Assembly: GCA_903873915.1 (NCBI GenBank)
Contig: CAIQQH010000032.1
Span: forward strand, 1-40,217
Length of the DNA stretch: 40,217 bases
DNA from: an uncultured Flavobacteriia bacterium
GTDB lineage: Bacteria > Bacteroidota > Bacteroidia > Flavobacteriales_D > Crocinitomicaceae
Direction: 5' to 3'
This document shows positions 8,402-15,668 of this stretch, piece by piece. Both the position numbers and the translations under genes were made by a program. Position 1 is the first letter of the stretch. The number at the start of each line of letters is the position of its first letter. The notes below the pieces were generated by a model. It was not told where the DNA came from and did no database searches. It saw only the letters and a list, made by a program, of their open reading frames with translations.

Positions 8402-9073
8402 ATGGCTAAAAAAAGTACTGCCGGACGAATGAAAGTAGCTTTAGCTTATCTACTTTTATTTGGTCCGGCTTTTTTATTGGTGTTCATGTCTTCTCGTGGA
8501 TGTAGCCATAAGTTTAAAACCTTAGCCGATTATGGAGCTGCAAAAGAATACGTGTTTACAGATTCACGCGGTATTCGCATGTCAACAAAAGATTTCGAGG
8601 GCAAAATAGTATTAATGACCGTAATCCAGGAATCTTGCCCAGGAAATTGTTCGATTTCTATGTGGCATCTTGACCAACACATCTATCAAAATATCCGGAA
8701 AAACAAGCGTAAAAAAATGAAACAAGTGCGCATCATTTCCTTCGTAACGGATGGAAATGGAAATCCAGTTTCTGACCTTTCAACAGCGGTAGCAGCGCTC
8801 AAAGACAATGTTGAAGGATATGATCCTGACTTGTGGCTCGTGGTGAGTGGTGATCCACAAAAAGCGTATGATTTCAAACACAACGGACAAAAGCTTTTAG
8901 TAAAAGGGGAGAAATACTATGGTGGTCATGCGTTCCAAGAATTAATGCTGCTCCTCGATAAGAAGAATCACCTTCGCATGGTGTTGTCTGGAAAAACGGA
9001 AGGTATGGTTCGTAGAATGCGGGACTACATCGCACTGCTACAAAAACAATACGATAAGGAAAGAAAACATTAA
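8402..9073 (+). CDS. SCO1/SenC-like copper chaperone, membrane-anchored
   Basis: This 223-residue thioredoxin-fold protein of the SCO family would deliver copper to, or reduce, the CuA centre of oxidase subunit II. It has one N-terminal membrane anchor (residues about 11-29), the CxxxC copper site C79-PGN-C83 and the distal His (H176 in GGHAFQELM). A weakly matching TVIQESCPGNCS replaces the commoner FTSCPDVCP context, so it is a divergent copy. The ATG at 8402 is chosen, 4 bases after the subunit IV stop; a longer reading would overlap that gene. A second SCO homologue follows 23 bases later, so the two may act in sequence, one as metallochaperone and one as thiol reductase (inference). Confidence 0.83.
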   Translation: MAKKSTAGRMKVALAYLLLFGPAFLLVFMSSRGCSHKFKTLADYGAAKEYVFTDSRGIRMSTKDFEGKIVLMTVIQESCPGNCSISMWHLDQHIYQNIRKNKRKKMKQVRIISFVTDGNGNPVSDLSTAVAALKDNVEGYDPDLWLVVSGDPQKAYDFKHNGQKLLVKGEKYYGGHAFQELMLLLDKKNHLRMVLSGKTEGMVRRMRDYIALLQKQYDKERKH

Positions 9074-9096
9074 TTGACCCAATTTGTTTCTTATTT

Positions 9097-9744
9097 ATGC
9101 GTCTGTTCCCATTCATAGTACTTTTATTTATTTCGGCTTGTACCCCATCGAAAAAGGAACATGTTCTGCCGTTTATAGGCAATTTTGACATTGAATATAA
9201 ACTGGTCGATGGCGTAGAGGTAACGGATACGGTCTATCCAAAAATTCCAACATTCACCTTCACCAATCAAAACGGTCAAAAAGTGAAATCAACGGATTTC
9301 AAAGGCAAGGTATGGGTTGCCGAATTTTTCTTTACCTCGTGCCCAACGATTTGTCCATCGATGACGCGAAACATGCTCATCTTGCAGAAGTCCACCAAGG
9401 ATCTAAAGAAAGACATTCAATTCATGTCGTTTACGATCAATCCAGACTTCGATCAACCAAAAGTATTGAAACGCTACAGCAAACATTACGGTGTGGACGA
9501 ATCCAACTGGGTGTTTTTAACAGGCGATGAAGAAGAAACACACATATTGGGAATCGAGAATTTTAAAACATTTGCAGGACGTGACGAGGAAGAAGCTGGC
9601 GGATTTGCCCATTCAGGAGCATTCACGCTCGTAGACAAAGAAGGATATGTAAGAGGTGTTTATTTGGGAACAGATAAAAAACAAGTAAAACAATTGGAAG
9701 AAGATTTACGAAAATTATTGAAGTATGAGTACGACATTGAATGA
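9097..9744 (+). CDS. SCO1/SenC copper chaperone, lipoprotein
   Basis: A 215-residue SCO protein with a lipoprotein signal (FISAC, lipidated C15). The canonical copper site TSCPTICPSM (C82, C86) and the third ligand H172 in GGFAHSGAF are all present. The fold markers PTFTFTNQNGQ, VAEFFFT, MSFTINPDFD and FTLVDKEGYVRG follow the thioredoxin-like SCO pattern. It is the more canonical of the two SCO copies in the operon and is probably anchored to the outer face of the inner membrane. Its last 20 bases overlap the start of the DUF420 gene, which suggests coupled translation. Confidence 0.92.
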   Translation: MRLFPFIVLLFISACTPSKKEHVLPFIGNFDIEYKLVDGVEVTDTVYPKIPTFTFTNQNGQKVKSTDFKGKVWVAEFFFTSCPTICPSMTRNMLILQKSTKDLKKDIQFMSFTINPDFDQPKVLKRYSKHYGVDESNWVFLTGDEEETHILGIENFKTFAGRDEEEAGGFAHSGAFTLVDKEGYVRGVYLGTDKKQVKQLEEDLRKLLKYEYDIE

Positions 9745-10255
9745 TCCAAAAAAAGTAAAACAAGCACGCACATTAATCGTTGCGCTATCGGTAGTAATTC
9801 CTGTGGTTGTTGCTGTGTTATTTAAAGTGCAAATCGATGGCGTAGACCTGACCTTTTTGCCGAAAATATATGCTGGGATAAATGGATTGACGGCCATTGT
9901 TCTAATCACGGCTTTGGTAGCCATCAAATCGAAAAACATGAACCTTCACCGCAACTTAATTCGTTTTGCGCTTCTCTTATCATTGCTATTCTTGGCGGCG
10001 TATGTGGCCTATCACGCAACATCCAGTCCAACAGAATACAAAGGTGGTGTACCGGGAATATATTATACATTGCTGATAAGTCACATCGTTTTGAGTGTAG
10101 CCGTTATTCCAATGGTATTGTTCACCTACCTCGCCGCTTGGGAAGGTCGTTTCGATGCCCATAAAAAATGGACGCGCTTCTCATTCCCAATCTGGTTGTA
10201 TGTCGCAGTGAGTGGTGTCGTTGTTTATTTTATGATTTCTCCGTTTTACGTTTGA
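9725..10255 (+). CDS. DUF420 family membrane protein (oxidase assembly, CtaM-like)
   Basis: This 176-residue membrane protein has about five hydrophobic segments (residues about 17-37, 45-65, 78-98, 113-135, 155-175). Conserved His residues occur in NLHRNLIRFA, AYVAYHAT and LLISHIVLSV. This is the DUF420 pattern; the family includes Bacillus YozB/CtaM, which is needed for assembly or activity of cytochrome oxidase. The ATG lies inside the preceding SCO gene. It is the last gene of the oxidase operon. Its stop is followed at once by a heptad-repeat spacer, and no hairpin terminator is visible. Confidence 0.85.
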   Translation: MSTTLNDPKKVKQARTLIVALSVVIPVVVAVLFKVQIDGVDLTFLPKIYAGINGLTAIVLITALVAIKSKNMNLHRNLIRFALLLSLLFLAAYVAYHATSSPTEYKGGVPGIYYTLLISHIVLSVAVIPMVLFTYLAAWEGRFDAHKKWTRFSFPIWLYVAVSGVVVYFMISPFYV

Positions 10256-10258
10256 TAG

Positions 10259-10448
10259 GATAAGGACAAAGGACTTATTGACAAAAGACAAAGGATTTGA
10301 TCGTAACTCGTCATTAGTAACTCGTAACTCTTCATTCGTAACTTCGAGTTCGCTGGGGCGGAGCCACCACCTAATTCGTCATTTGTAACTAGTAACTAGT
10401 AACTAGTAACTTGTCATTCGTAACTCGTCATTAGTAACTAGTAACTCC
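10259..10448. repeat. Intergenic heptad mosaic 2 (between convergent DUF420 and GT4 genes)
   Basis: The left part (10264-10299) carries reverse-oriented units of the TCCTTTG/TCTTTTG dialect, seen as GACAAAGGA words. The right part carries forward units of the TAACTAG/TCATTCG dialect. Six to seven lie in register at 10304-10352. A short GC-rich interruption follows, and then eleven are in register at 10372-10448: TAATTCG, TCATTTG, TAACTAG three times, TAACTTG, TCATTCG, TAACTCG, TCATTAG, TAACTAG, TAACTCC. The next unit would begin TCA, which is the reversed stop codon of the GT4 gene. No hairpin-plus-T-tract terminator is present. Confidence 0.9.
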
Positions 10449-11570
10449 TCAGCCCCGACTCGCCACTTTAATAATCGTATAAATCTCCCTTGCGGTGTTG
10501 TCCCAACTAAACAGTTTCGAGCGTTCAAGACCTTTTGCACCTAATGCGTCGAGCGTACTTTGGTCATTGTGCAACTCAACCATTCGCGCGACAATCGACT
10601 TCGTATCAAAGGGGTCGCAATAGACAACAGCATCTCCACCCACTTCAGGCAAGGCAGTTTTGTCGCCACTTAAAATCGGGGTGCCGCACTTCATCGCTTC
10701 TACGAGTGGAATTCCAAATCCTTCGAAATAGGGAACATAAACGAAAAGTTTTGCTGCAGCCATCACCTGTGCTAGTTCAACTTGCGACAATTGACCAGTA
10801 AAGTGAATCTGTGACTCGATTTCTTTCGGAGGAGAGGTGAATCCAAAATTATCCCACAGGGGCACACCAACAATCACGAGTTGATCATCGGATTTTGTTT
10901 CTTGCTTAAAAGCACAAAAGGCCTCGATGAGTCGGGCAAGATTTTTTCGTGGATGAATCGTACCTACAAAGAGAAAATAGGGTTTCCCTTCGGTGTATTT
11001 TTGACGAATACTGATTTGCGCATTGACGTCAAGTGGTCGAAAATCCTCCGACGCACTGTTCCAAAAGGCACTCACTTTCTCGGGTGAAATGCCATAGGTA
11101 TGAATGATGTCTTGGCGTGAATATTCTGAAACGGTCACAACATGAGCAGCTTTTCTTGCAAATCGCTGAAAAAAGGTTCGAAGGTAATGCCGCGCAGTAA
11201 AGGGCAAATCATTGGGGTAATGCTCGAAATTGATGTCGTGGATCACACCAATTTGCGGGATCTTTGACGAGAGCGAAAGGTATCCATCTGGGGAGAAGAA
11301 TACGTCAACCTTGTATTTTTTTAAGGCACGACGGATAGACCATTCAAACCAAACCAAAAATAAAATGGGATGTCGGGCTGGGGGACCAAGAACAACTGGA
11401 GTAACATTTTTACCAAAAACAAAGCGGGGGTCATAGGGCCTGTCGAAAAACAAAACGAACTCATCCTCGGGATGCATTTCAACCAATCGACGAATCACCT
11501 CCTCCGAATACCGGCCAAATCCATCGATTCGATCGGGCAATAAAAAACGTGCGTTGACTCCAATCCGCAT
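10449..11570 (-). CDS. Family 4 glycosyltransferase (GT-B)
   Basis: A 373-residue retaining GT-B glycosyltransferase. The C-terminal donor-binding domain shows GTIHPRKNLARLIEAF, the E-x7-E region YFEGFGIPLVEAMKCGTP, and PEVGGDAVVYCDP. The N-terminal half begins MRIGVNARFL and contains DGFGRYSEEV, the glycine-rich acceptor loop. Such enzymes extend lipopolysaccharide or capsule chains; the sugar is not predictable. The ATG at 11570 is preferred over a TTG at 11576. The gene starts 9 bases after the stop of the metallo-hydrolase gene, so they probably share a transcript. Its TGA stop is formed by the first three bases of what would be the next heptad unit. Confidence 0.9.
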   Translation of the reverse strand: MRIGVNARFLLPDRIDGFGRYSEEVIRRLVEMHPEDEFVLFFDRPYDPRFVFGKNVTPVVLGPPARHPILFLVWFEWSIRRALKKYKVDVFFSPDGYLSLSSKIPQIGVIHDINFEHYPNDLPFTARHYLRTFFQRFARKAAHVVTVSEYSRQDIIHTYGISPEKVSAFWNSASEDFRPLDVNAQISIRQKYTEGKPYFLFVGTIHPRKNLARLIEAFCAFKQETKSDDQLVIVGVPLWDNFGFTSPPKEIESQIHFTGQLSQVELAQVMAAAKLFVYVPYFEGFGIPLVEAMKCGTPILSGDKTALPEVGGDAVVYCDPFDTKSIVARMVELHNDQSTLDALGAKGLERSKLFSWDNTAREIYTIIKVASRG

Positions 11571-11579
11571 GGCCAACGA

Positions 11580-12227
11580 TTAAAAATTATAGATGTAATT
11601 GGTCCGCTTTTCTTTGCCGATGGTGGTTTCTGGTCCATGACCACAATACACAAGGGTTTCTTCAGGCAGCTTAAACATTTTTTCAAAAATAGTTGCTTTC
11701 AGGATGTCTATATCTCCGCCGGGCAAATCCACTCGGCCGAAACTACCAGAAAAGAGAACGTCTCCATTGATGACAAAACCATTTTCAGCATTGTAAAACA
11801 CAACATGTCCAGGCGCGTGTCCGGGGGTGAAGATCACCTCCAATTCAATCCCTCCAAACACGAGCTTATCGCCCTCGTTCAGCAGCACATCTGGTTCGGG
11901 CGCTGGGACATAGCCCTCGAATCCATACAGATGAGCATAATTGGATACAGCTTGAAGTGTAGGGATATCCAATGGATGCAAATAGGATTTCAGTCCAAAA
12001 GCTCGATGAACGAATGCATTGCCCAACACGTGGTCGATGTGTGCATGTGTGTTTAACAAAGCCAAGGGCACGAAACCATTGTCATCAATGTAATCCATCA
12101 GTTCCATTTGTTCCTCACGCGAATAACAACCTGCATCGATGATGACGCAATTTTTATCTTCATCGCTGAGCAAATAGGTGTTTTCTTGAAACCCATTAAA
12201 GGTAAAGGTGTGTACCTGAATTTTCAT
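11580..12227 (-). CDS. Metallo-beta-lactamase fold hydrolase, glyoxalase II-like
   Basis: This 215-residue single-domain metallohydrolase has the binuclear metal motif THAHIDH (H61, H63, D65, H66), a downstream TPGHAPGHVVFY, GDVLFSGSFGRVDLPGGD (bridging Asp) and CGHGPETTI (last His). This order is that of hydroxyacylglutathione hydrolase-like (YcbL-type) proteins, which hydrolyse thioesters in the cytoplasm. The length fits YcbL rather than full GloB, which has an extra C-terminal domain. The ATG at 12227 (MKIQVHTFTFN) is the family start; a longer open frame to 12425 runs into the divergent lipoprotein gene. The true substrate is uncertain. Confidence 0.87.
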   Translation of the reverse strand: MKIQVHTFTFNGFQENTYLLSDEDKNCVIIDAGCYSREEQMELMDYIDDNGFVPLALLNTHAHIDHVLGNAFVHRAFGLKSYLHPLDIPTLQAVSNYAHLYGFEGYVPAPEPDVLLNEGDKLVFGGIELEVIFTPGHAPGHVVFYNAENGFVINGDVLFSGSFGRVDLPGGDIDILKATIFEKMFKLPEETLVYCGHGPETTIGKEKRTNYIYNF

Positions 12228-12262
12228 TGCTGTAAAAATAAGCTGATTTTCATGGTATGCTG

Positions 12263-12270
12263 TATCTTTA
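12263..12270 (+). promoter_or_regulatory. Possible -7 element for the lipoprotein gene
   Basis: TAtcTTTa differs from the Bacteroidota -7 consensus in the last base and lies 14 bases before the ATG at 12285. No matching -33 TTG is seen at the usual spacing. The intergenic region is only 57 bases and must also serve the divergent hydrolase gene. Confidence 0.4.
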
Positions 12271-12284
12271 CCAAAAAAACGACA

Positions 12285-12818
12285 ATGAAATTTGCACTTA
12301 TCCCTGTTCTTGTATTGCTGTTGATGTCTTGTGGAACGAAGGTTCCCTTCAACAACGATATCCGCGAACGATTTGATTTGACTACCGACAAAGACCTGCG
12401 AAAGGTTCAGTTTTTCACTTCGCAAACGATTATTCTCGAAAAAAGCAAGTCGTCAGGCAATCAAGGCACCACTGATGCTGGCGCACTAGTCACCAATTCG
12501 AGTAAGGAAGAAAACCGTGTGATTATTCCAATTTTTACCAAATGTGTTTTTGACGGCTTCGGTCCAAACGGCGAATTGATGCTACGTTTTGAATTGGGTA
12601 CAGGCAAAACAATCTCATTCTCTGTGAAATCGAAAGAACCAACAGCAAAATACTATTTGAATGCCGAATGGACGGTGAACCAAGGCGGAAAATTACAATA
12701 TGGAAACGAGCAGTTTTCTACCATGTCTTCGAGTGGAAACGCCTATTTATTGGTTGTGACGCGTCGCCTGCAAAAGACAAAACGTAAAGACCGCGTCGTC
12801 AAAGGAATGAAAGTATAA
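12285..12818 (+). CDS. Hypothetical lipoprotein
   Basis: I do not recognise this 177-residue protein. It has a clear lipoprotein signal (MKFALIPVLVLLLMSC, lipidation at C16). The mature part is probably beta-rich, with segments such as KVQFFTSQTIILEK, NRVIIPIFTKCVFDG, ELMLRFELGTGKTISFSV and GNAYLLVVTRRL, followed by a basic C-terminus (KTKRKDRVVKG). The ATG at 12285 is chosen because the signal starts there; a longer frame from 12108 overlaps the divergent hydrolase. It stands alone and ends at a strong hairpin terminator. It is probably attached to the inner face of the outer membrane (inference). Confidence 0.8.
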   Translation: MKFALIPVLVLLLMSCGTKVPFNNDIRERFDLTTDKDLRKVQFFTSQTIILEKSKSSGNQGTTDAGALVTNSSKEENRVIIPIFTKCVFDGFGPNGELMLRFELGTGKTISFSVKSKEPTAKYYLNAEWTVNQGGKLQYGNEQFSTMSSSGNAYLLVVTRRLQKTKRKDRVVKGMKV

Positions 12819-12821
12819 ATG

Positions 12822-12846
12822 AAAGAGCTGCATTGGCAGCTTTTTT
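12822..12846 (+). terminator. Intrinsic terminator after the lipoprotein gene
   Basis: A perfect stem AGCTGC (12826-12831) / GCAGCT (12836-12841) with loop ATTG is extended by A-T pairs and followed by six T residues from 12841. It lies 7 bases after the stop and just before the end of the convergent small gene. Confidence 0.85.
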
Positions 12847-13054
12847 ATTGGCCTGAAGAATCGATTTTCACATGGTCGATTTGTTCGATTTTGTGAGTAT
12901 TTGTTTTGGGGTTCCCTTGCTGTTTTAGTTTCTTGTACAAGAAAATTCCCATAGCAACAAGCACGATGGTGTACAAGAAAATTTTAAATACATAGGCCTT
13001 GCTTACCTTTTTCGGGACATACTGTTGAAAATCGGGCCGCTCTCTTTCTTCCAT
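12845..13054 (-). CDS. Small single-pass membrane protein, hypothetical
   Basis: A 69-residue protein with a charged cytoplasmic N-terminus (MEERERPDFQQYVPKKVSKA), one hydrophobic helix (about residues 23-40, FKIFLYTIVLVAMGIFLY), then a basic KKLKQQG and a polar tail. No family is recognised. It is supported by a plausible start and membrane topology and by its position in an otherwise empty 270-base gap divergent to galE, but it could be spurious. The galE -33 TTG begins at its own start codon. Confidence 0.5.
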   Translation of the reverse strand: MEERERPDFQQYVPKKVSKAYVFKIFLYTIVLVAMGIFLYKKLKQQGNPKTNTHKIEQIDHVKIDSSGQ

Positions 13055-13086
13055 TGCTTAAAAATAACGGATTTATACTAATTTTG
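13054..13086 (+). promoter_or_regulatory. galE promoter
   Basis: TTG (13054-13056), 22-base spacer, TAatTTTG (13079-13086). The -7 element ends only 5 bases before the galE ATG at 13092, so the predicted leader is only a few bases or absent. Confidence 0.6.
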
Positions 13087-13091
13087 AGTAA

Positions 13092-14117
13092 ATGAATCAC
13101 CAAAGAAAAATTCTTGTTACCGGAGGAGCTGGCTTTATTGGCTCGCACACCATTACGGCTTTAGTGTCCGCAGGATTCACGCCAATTATTGCAGATGACT
13201 TCAGAAATGCAGATTCATCTGTTCCTTCACGCATCGAAAAAATCATAGGGCACTTGCCTGAATTCATAATGATTGATGTGTGTGACAAAGAGGCTTTAAA
13301 GCAAGTGTTTGAACAACATGCCTTTGCAGGAATAATCCATTTTGCCGCATACAAAGCCGTCGGTGAGTCCGTAGAATTCCCCTTAAAATATTACCGGAAC
13401 AATCTCTTAGGATTGATTAACACCTTGGAACTCGCCGTTCAATTTAAGGTTCCAAATTTTGTTTTTTCTTCGTCGTGCACCGTCTATGGTGAGCCAGGAG
13501 AACTAAAAGAAGTTACCGAAGATTTACCGAAAGGACTTGCAGCATCGCCTTATGGAAATACCAAGATTATTGGAGAAGAGATATTGAAAGATGTGCATCA
13601 CAGCAATTCCGGGCTCAACATTATTTCCTTGCGCTACTTCAATCCAATCGGTGCACATCCGAGTGGCTTGATTGGTGAATTTCCAATTGGAAAACCAAAT
13701 AATTTGTTGCCTATGGTAACAGGCACAGCCATTGGAAAATACGACCAACTCACTGTTTTCGGCAATGATTATCCAACTTCAGATGGAACATGTGTCCGCG
13801 ACTACATTCATGTGATGGACTTGGCAACAGCCCATGTAAAAGCCTTGGAGTTTTTGGAATCAGGTAAATCGTCATTTGAAACCATCAATGTAGGAACGGG
13901 TGCAGGCACAACAATCTTAAAAGTGATCCAAGTATTTGAAGCCATTTCTGAGGTGAAACTCAACTGGAAATTTGGCCCCAAGCGACCAGGTGATGTAGTT
14001 GAAATTTTTGCCAAGGCAGACAAAGCGAATCATTTGCTAAATTGGTATCCGAAATATACACTGGAAGATTCAGTGCAACACGCATGGAATTGGGAAAAAA
14101 AATTGCAAAATGATTAA
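13092..14117 (+). CDS. galE: UDP-glucose 4-epimerase GalE
   Basis: This 341-residue extended short-chain dehydrogenase interconverts UDP-glucose and UDP-galactose with a bound NAD. The N-terminal Rossmann motif is TGGAGFIGSH (residues 10-19). The catalytic set is FSSSCTVYGEP (Ser127/128) with Y154 and K158 in SPYGNTK, and the substrate-binding RYFNPIGAHPSG and YIHVMDLATAHVKA follow. The length fits GalE. It could serve the surface glycan genes elsewhere in the window. The last 8 bases overlap the next gene, which begins inside its C-terminus, so the pair is probably co-translated. Confidence 0.95.
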   Translation: MNHQRKILVTGGAGFIGSHTITALVSAGFTPIIADDFRNADSSVPSRIEKIIGHLPEFIMIDVCDKEALKQVFEQHAFAGIIHFAAYKAVGESVEFPLKYYRNNLLGLINTLELAVQFKVPNFVFSSSCTVYGEPGELKEVTEDLPKGLAASPYGNTKIIGEEILKDVHHSNSGLNIISLRYFNPIGAHPSGLIGEFPIGKPNNLLPMVTGTAIGKYDQLTVFGNDYPTSDGTCVRDYIHVMDLATAHVKALEFLESGKSSFETINVGTGAGTTILKVIQVFEAISEVKLNWKFGPKRPGDVVEIFAKADKANHLLNWYPKYTLEDSVQHAWNWEKKLQND

Positions 14118-14862
14118 GTTTCTTTCGATCGCTTTTTTGGCCATTTTGTCCTTCTCCGCAGCAGCGCAAGATCCGTCCCCTCAACCGAATTTAATTTCTC
14201 GTTTTCGTCCTGGTGCCATTTGGTTTCTTACAGGATATCGTCCTGCCCAAACGGAAAAAGTCCGCAAGTACGACCGCTTAATTTTTGATTTGACCTACAA
14301 CGATTGGACTGGGGACCGCCAGCCTTTTAAAAACAAGTGGAACTCTATTGGCTTCAATACGAACCTTATGTTTGATATTCCAATCACCAAAGGAAATACA
14401 ATGTCTTTGGGCTTGGGCATTTGTCACTCATTGTACCGCATCAGTTACAGTTACCTTCAATTCCAGGTGGATACCAGCAATACAGTAACCAACTTAAATG
14501 AAATTCAAACATTTGCTCCAGACTTGGACAAACATTTCCTTTGTGGAAATTCCTTGAGTATTCCTGTTGAGTTGCGCTTCCGATCACCGAAATGGCAACA
14601 TTTCAAAGTGCATCTCGGAGCAAAAGTTGGCTATACGTTCACGACCTACACAAAAGAAGTCTTTGATGCTTCCAACGGAAAATTGGTGGTGAAGAACAAT
14701 CAATTTCCAGACATACATCGATTGCTGTACTCAGCTCATGCGCGGATAGGTTTTAGAAATTTCGCGCTATTTGGGTCCTATCAATTTAGCCCAGTTTTTT
14801 CGAATGCAGGAAGTACGCACTTGAATGTCCTTCAGCTAGGATTAAGTATTTCTCTCTTCTAG
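14110..14862 (+). CDS. Predicted outer membrane beta-barrel protein
   Basis: A 250-residue protein with a signal peptide (MIKFLSIAFLAILSFSAAAQ). The mature part has alternating amphipathic strands (NSIGFNTNLMFDI, MSLGLGICHSLYRISYSYLQF, FKVHLGAKVGYTFTTYT, FRNFALFGSYQF, LNVLQLGLSISLF). The last residue is Phe, as in many outer membrane proteins that use the Bam complex. The pattern resembles small PorT-like beta-barrels of Bacteroidota, but no specific function can be given. The gene overlaps galE by 8 bases and is followed 4 bases later by tatD, so it sits in a four-gene run (galE, this gene, tatD, asparaginase). Confidence 0.75.
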   Translation: MIKFLSIAFLAILSFSAAAQDPSPQPNLISRFRPGAIWFLTGYRPAQTEKVRKYDRLIFDLTYNDWTGDRQPFKNKWNSIGFNTNLMFDIPITKGNTMSLGLGICHSLYRISYSYLQFQVDTSNTVTNLNEIQTFAPDLDKHFLCGNSLSIPVELRFRSPKWQHFKVHLGAKVGYTFTTYTKEVFDASNGKLVVKNNQFPDIHRLLYSAHARIGFRNFALFGSYQFSPVFSNAGSTHLNVLQLGLSISLF

Positions 14863-14866
14863 GCGC

Positions 14867-15643
14867 ATGCACTTTATCGATACGCATACGCATCTTTTTT
14901 CCGACTCTTTTGATGAAGACCGCGTCGAAGTTGTAAATCGAGCCATCAATGCTGGGGTGCAAACACTGCTCTTGCCAAACATTGATCTCGAATCAATCGA
15001 ACCTATGCACGACTTGGTTGATCAATTTCCAAGACATTGCTTTCCCATGATGGGTCTGCACCCTGGATCGGTGAATGTGGATTGGGAAAAGGAATTGGAA
15101 GTAATTAAGGGACATCTCTTTTCAGGCCGAAAATATGTGGCAGTAGGAGAAATCGGAATGGACTTATATTGGGACAAAACATTTATCGAGCAGCAAGGTA
15201 AGGCATTTCATCAACAAGTCGAATGGGCGAAGGAGTTAAAATTGCCTATTGTGATTCATGCTCGGGAGGCTTTCGATGAAATTTTCGAGGTCTTGGATAT
15301 TTTGAATGACGATACCTTGAGTGGTGTTTTCCATTGCTTTACTGGAACTTTAGAACAGGCGAATCGCGCATTGGACTATGGCAATTTTAAACTTGGCATT
15401 GGCGGGGTGCTTACCTACAAGAAATCTGGCTTGGATGAAGTATTGTCTAATTTGGCCTTGGATTGTATGATCTTAGAAACGGACTCACCATATCTCCCAC
15501 CAGTTCCACACAGAGGAAAGAGAAACGAAAGTGCTTATCTTTTGCACGTTGCCGAGCGATTGGCCGAAGTGAAAAATGTATCCTTAAAAGAGGTGGAAGA
15601 AATAACATCACACAATGCGCGAAGCTTATTTCAATTAGATTAG
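14867..15643 (+). CDS. TatD family metal-dependent DNase/hydrolase
   Basis: This 258-residue amidohydrolase-fold (TIM barrel) protein of the TatD family is a cytoplasmic 3'-5' exonuclease or deoxyribonuclease in characterised members. Metal-binding motifs are all present: DTHTHLF (residues 5-11), VGEIGMDLYW (Glu), PIVIHARE (His), GVFHCFTGT (His) and ETDSPYLPPVPHRGKRNE (Asp and the family signature). The length is typical. It lies 4 bases after the beta-barrel gene and 25 bases before the asparaginase gene on the same strand. Confidence 0.93.
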   Translation: MHFIDTHTHLFSDSFDEDRVEVVNRAINAGVQTLLLPNIDLESIEPMHDLVDQFPRHCFPMMGLHPGSVNVDWEKELEVIKGHLFSGRKYVAVGEIGMDLYWDKTFIEQQGKAFHQQVEWAKELKLPIVIHAREAFDEIFEVLDILNDDTLSGVFHCFTGTLEQANRALDYGNFKLGIGGVLTYKKSGLDEVLSNLALDCMILETDSPYLPPVPHRGKRNESAYLLHVAERLAEVKNVSLKEVEEITSHNARSLFQLD

Positions 15644-15668
15644 TTAGCGAATATTAAATCGGAGATTC

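Noticed and set aside
10304-10448. Simple microsatellite or assembly artefact
   Set aside because: Units differ in sequence while keeping register, and similar arrays with different content occur at five other places, which an artefact would not produce.
12108-12284. Upstream extension of the lipoprotein gene
   Set aside because: The lipoprotein signal begins at 12285 and the extension would overlap the divergent hydrolase gene.
12845-13054. Considered dropping the small membrane protein as spurious
   Set aside because: Kept at low confidence because of a good membrane helix with flanking charges and its fit in an otherwise empty gap.
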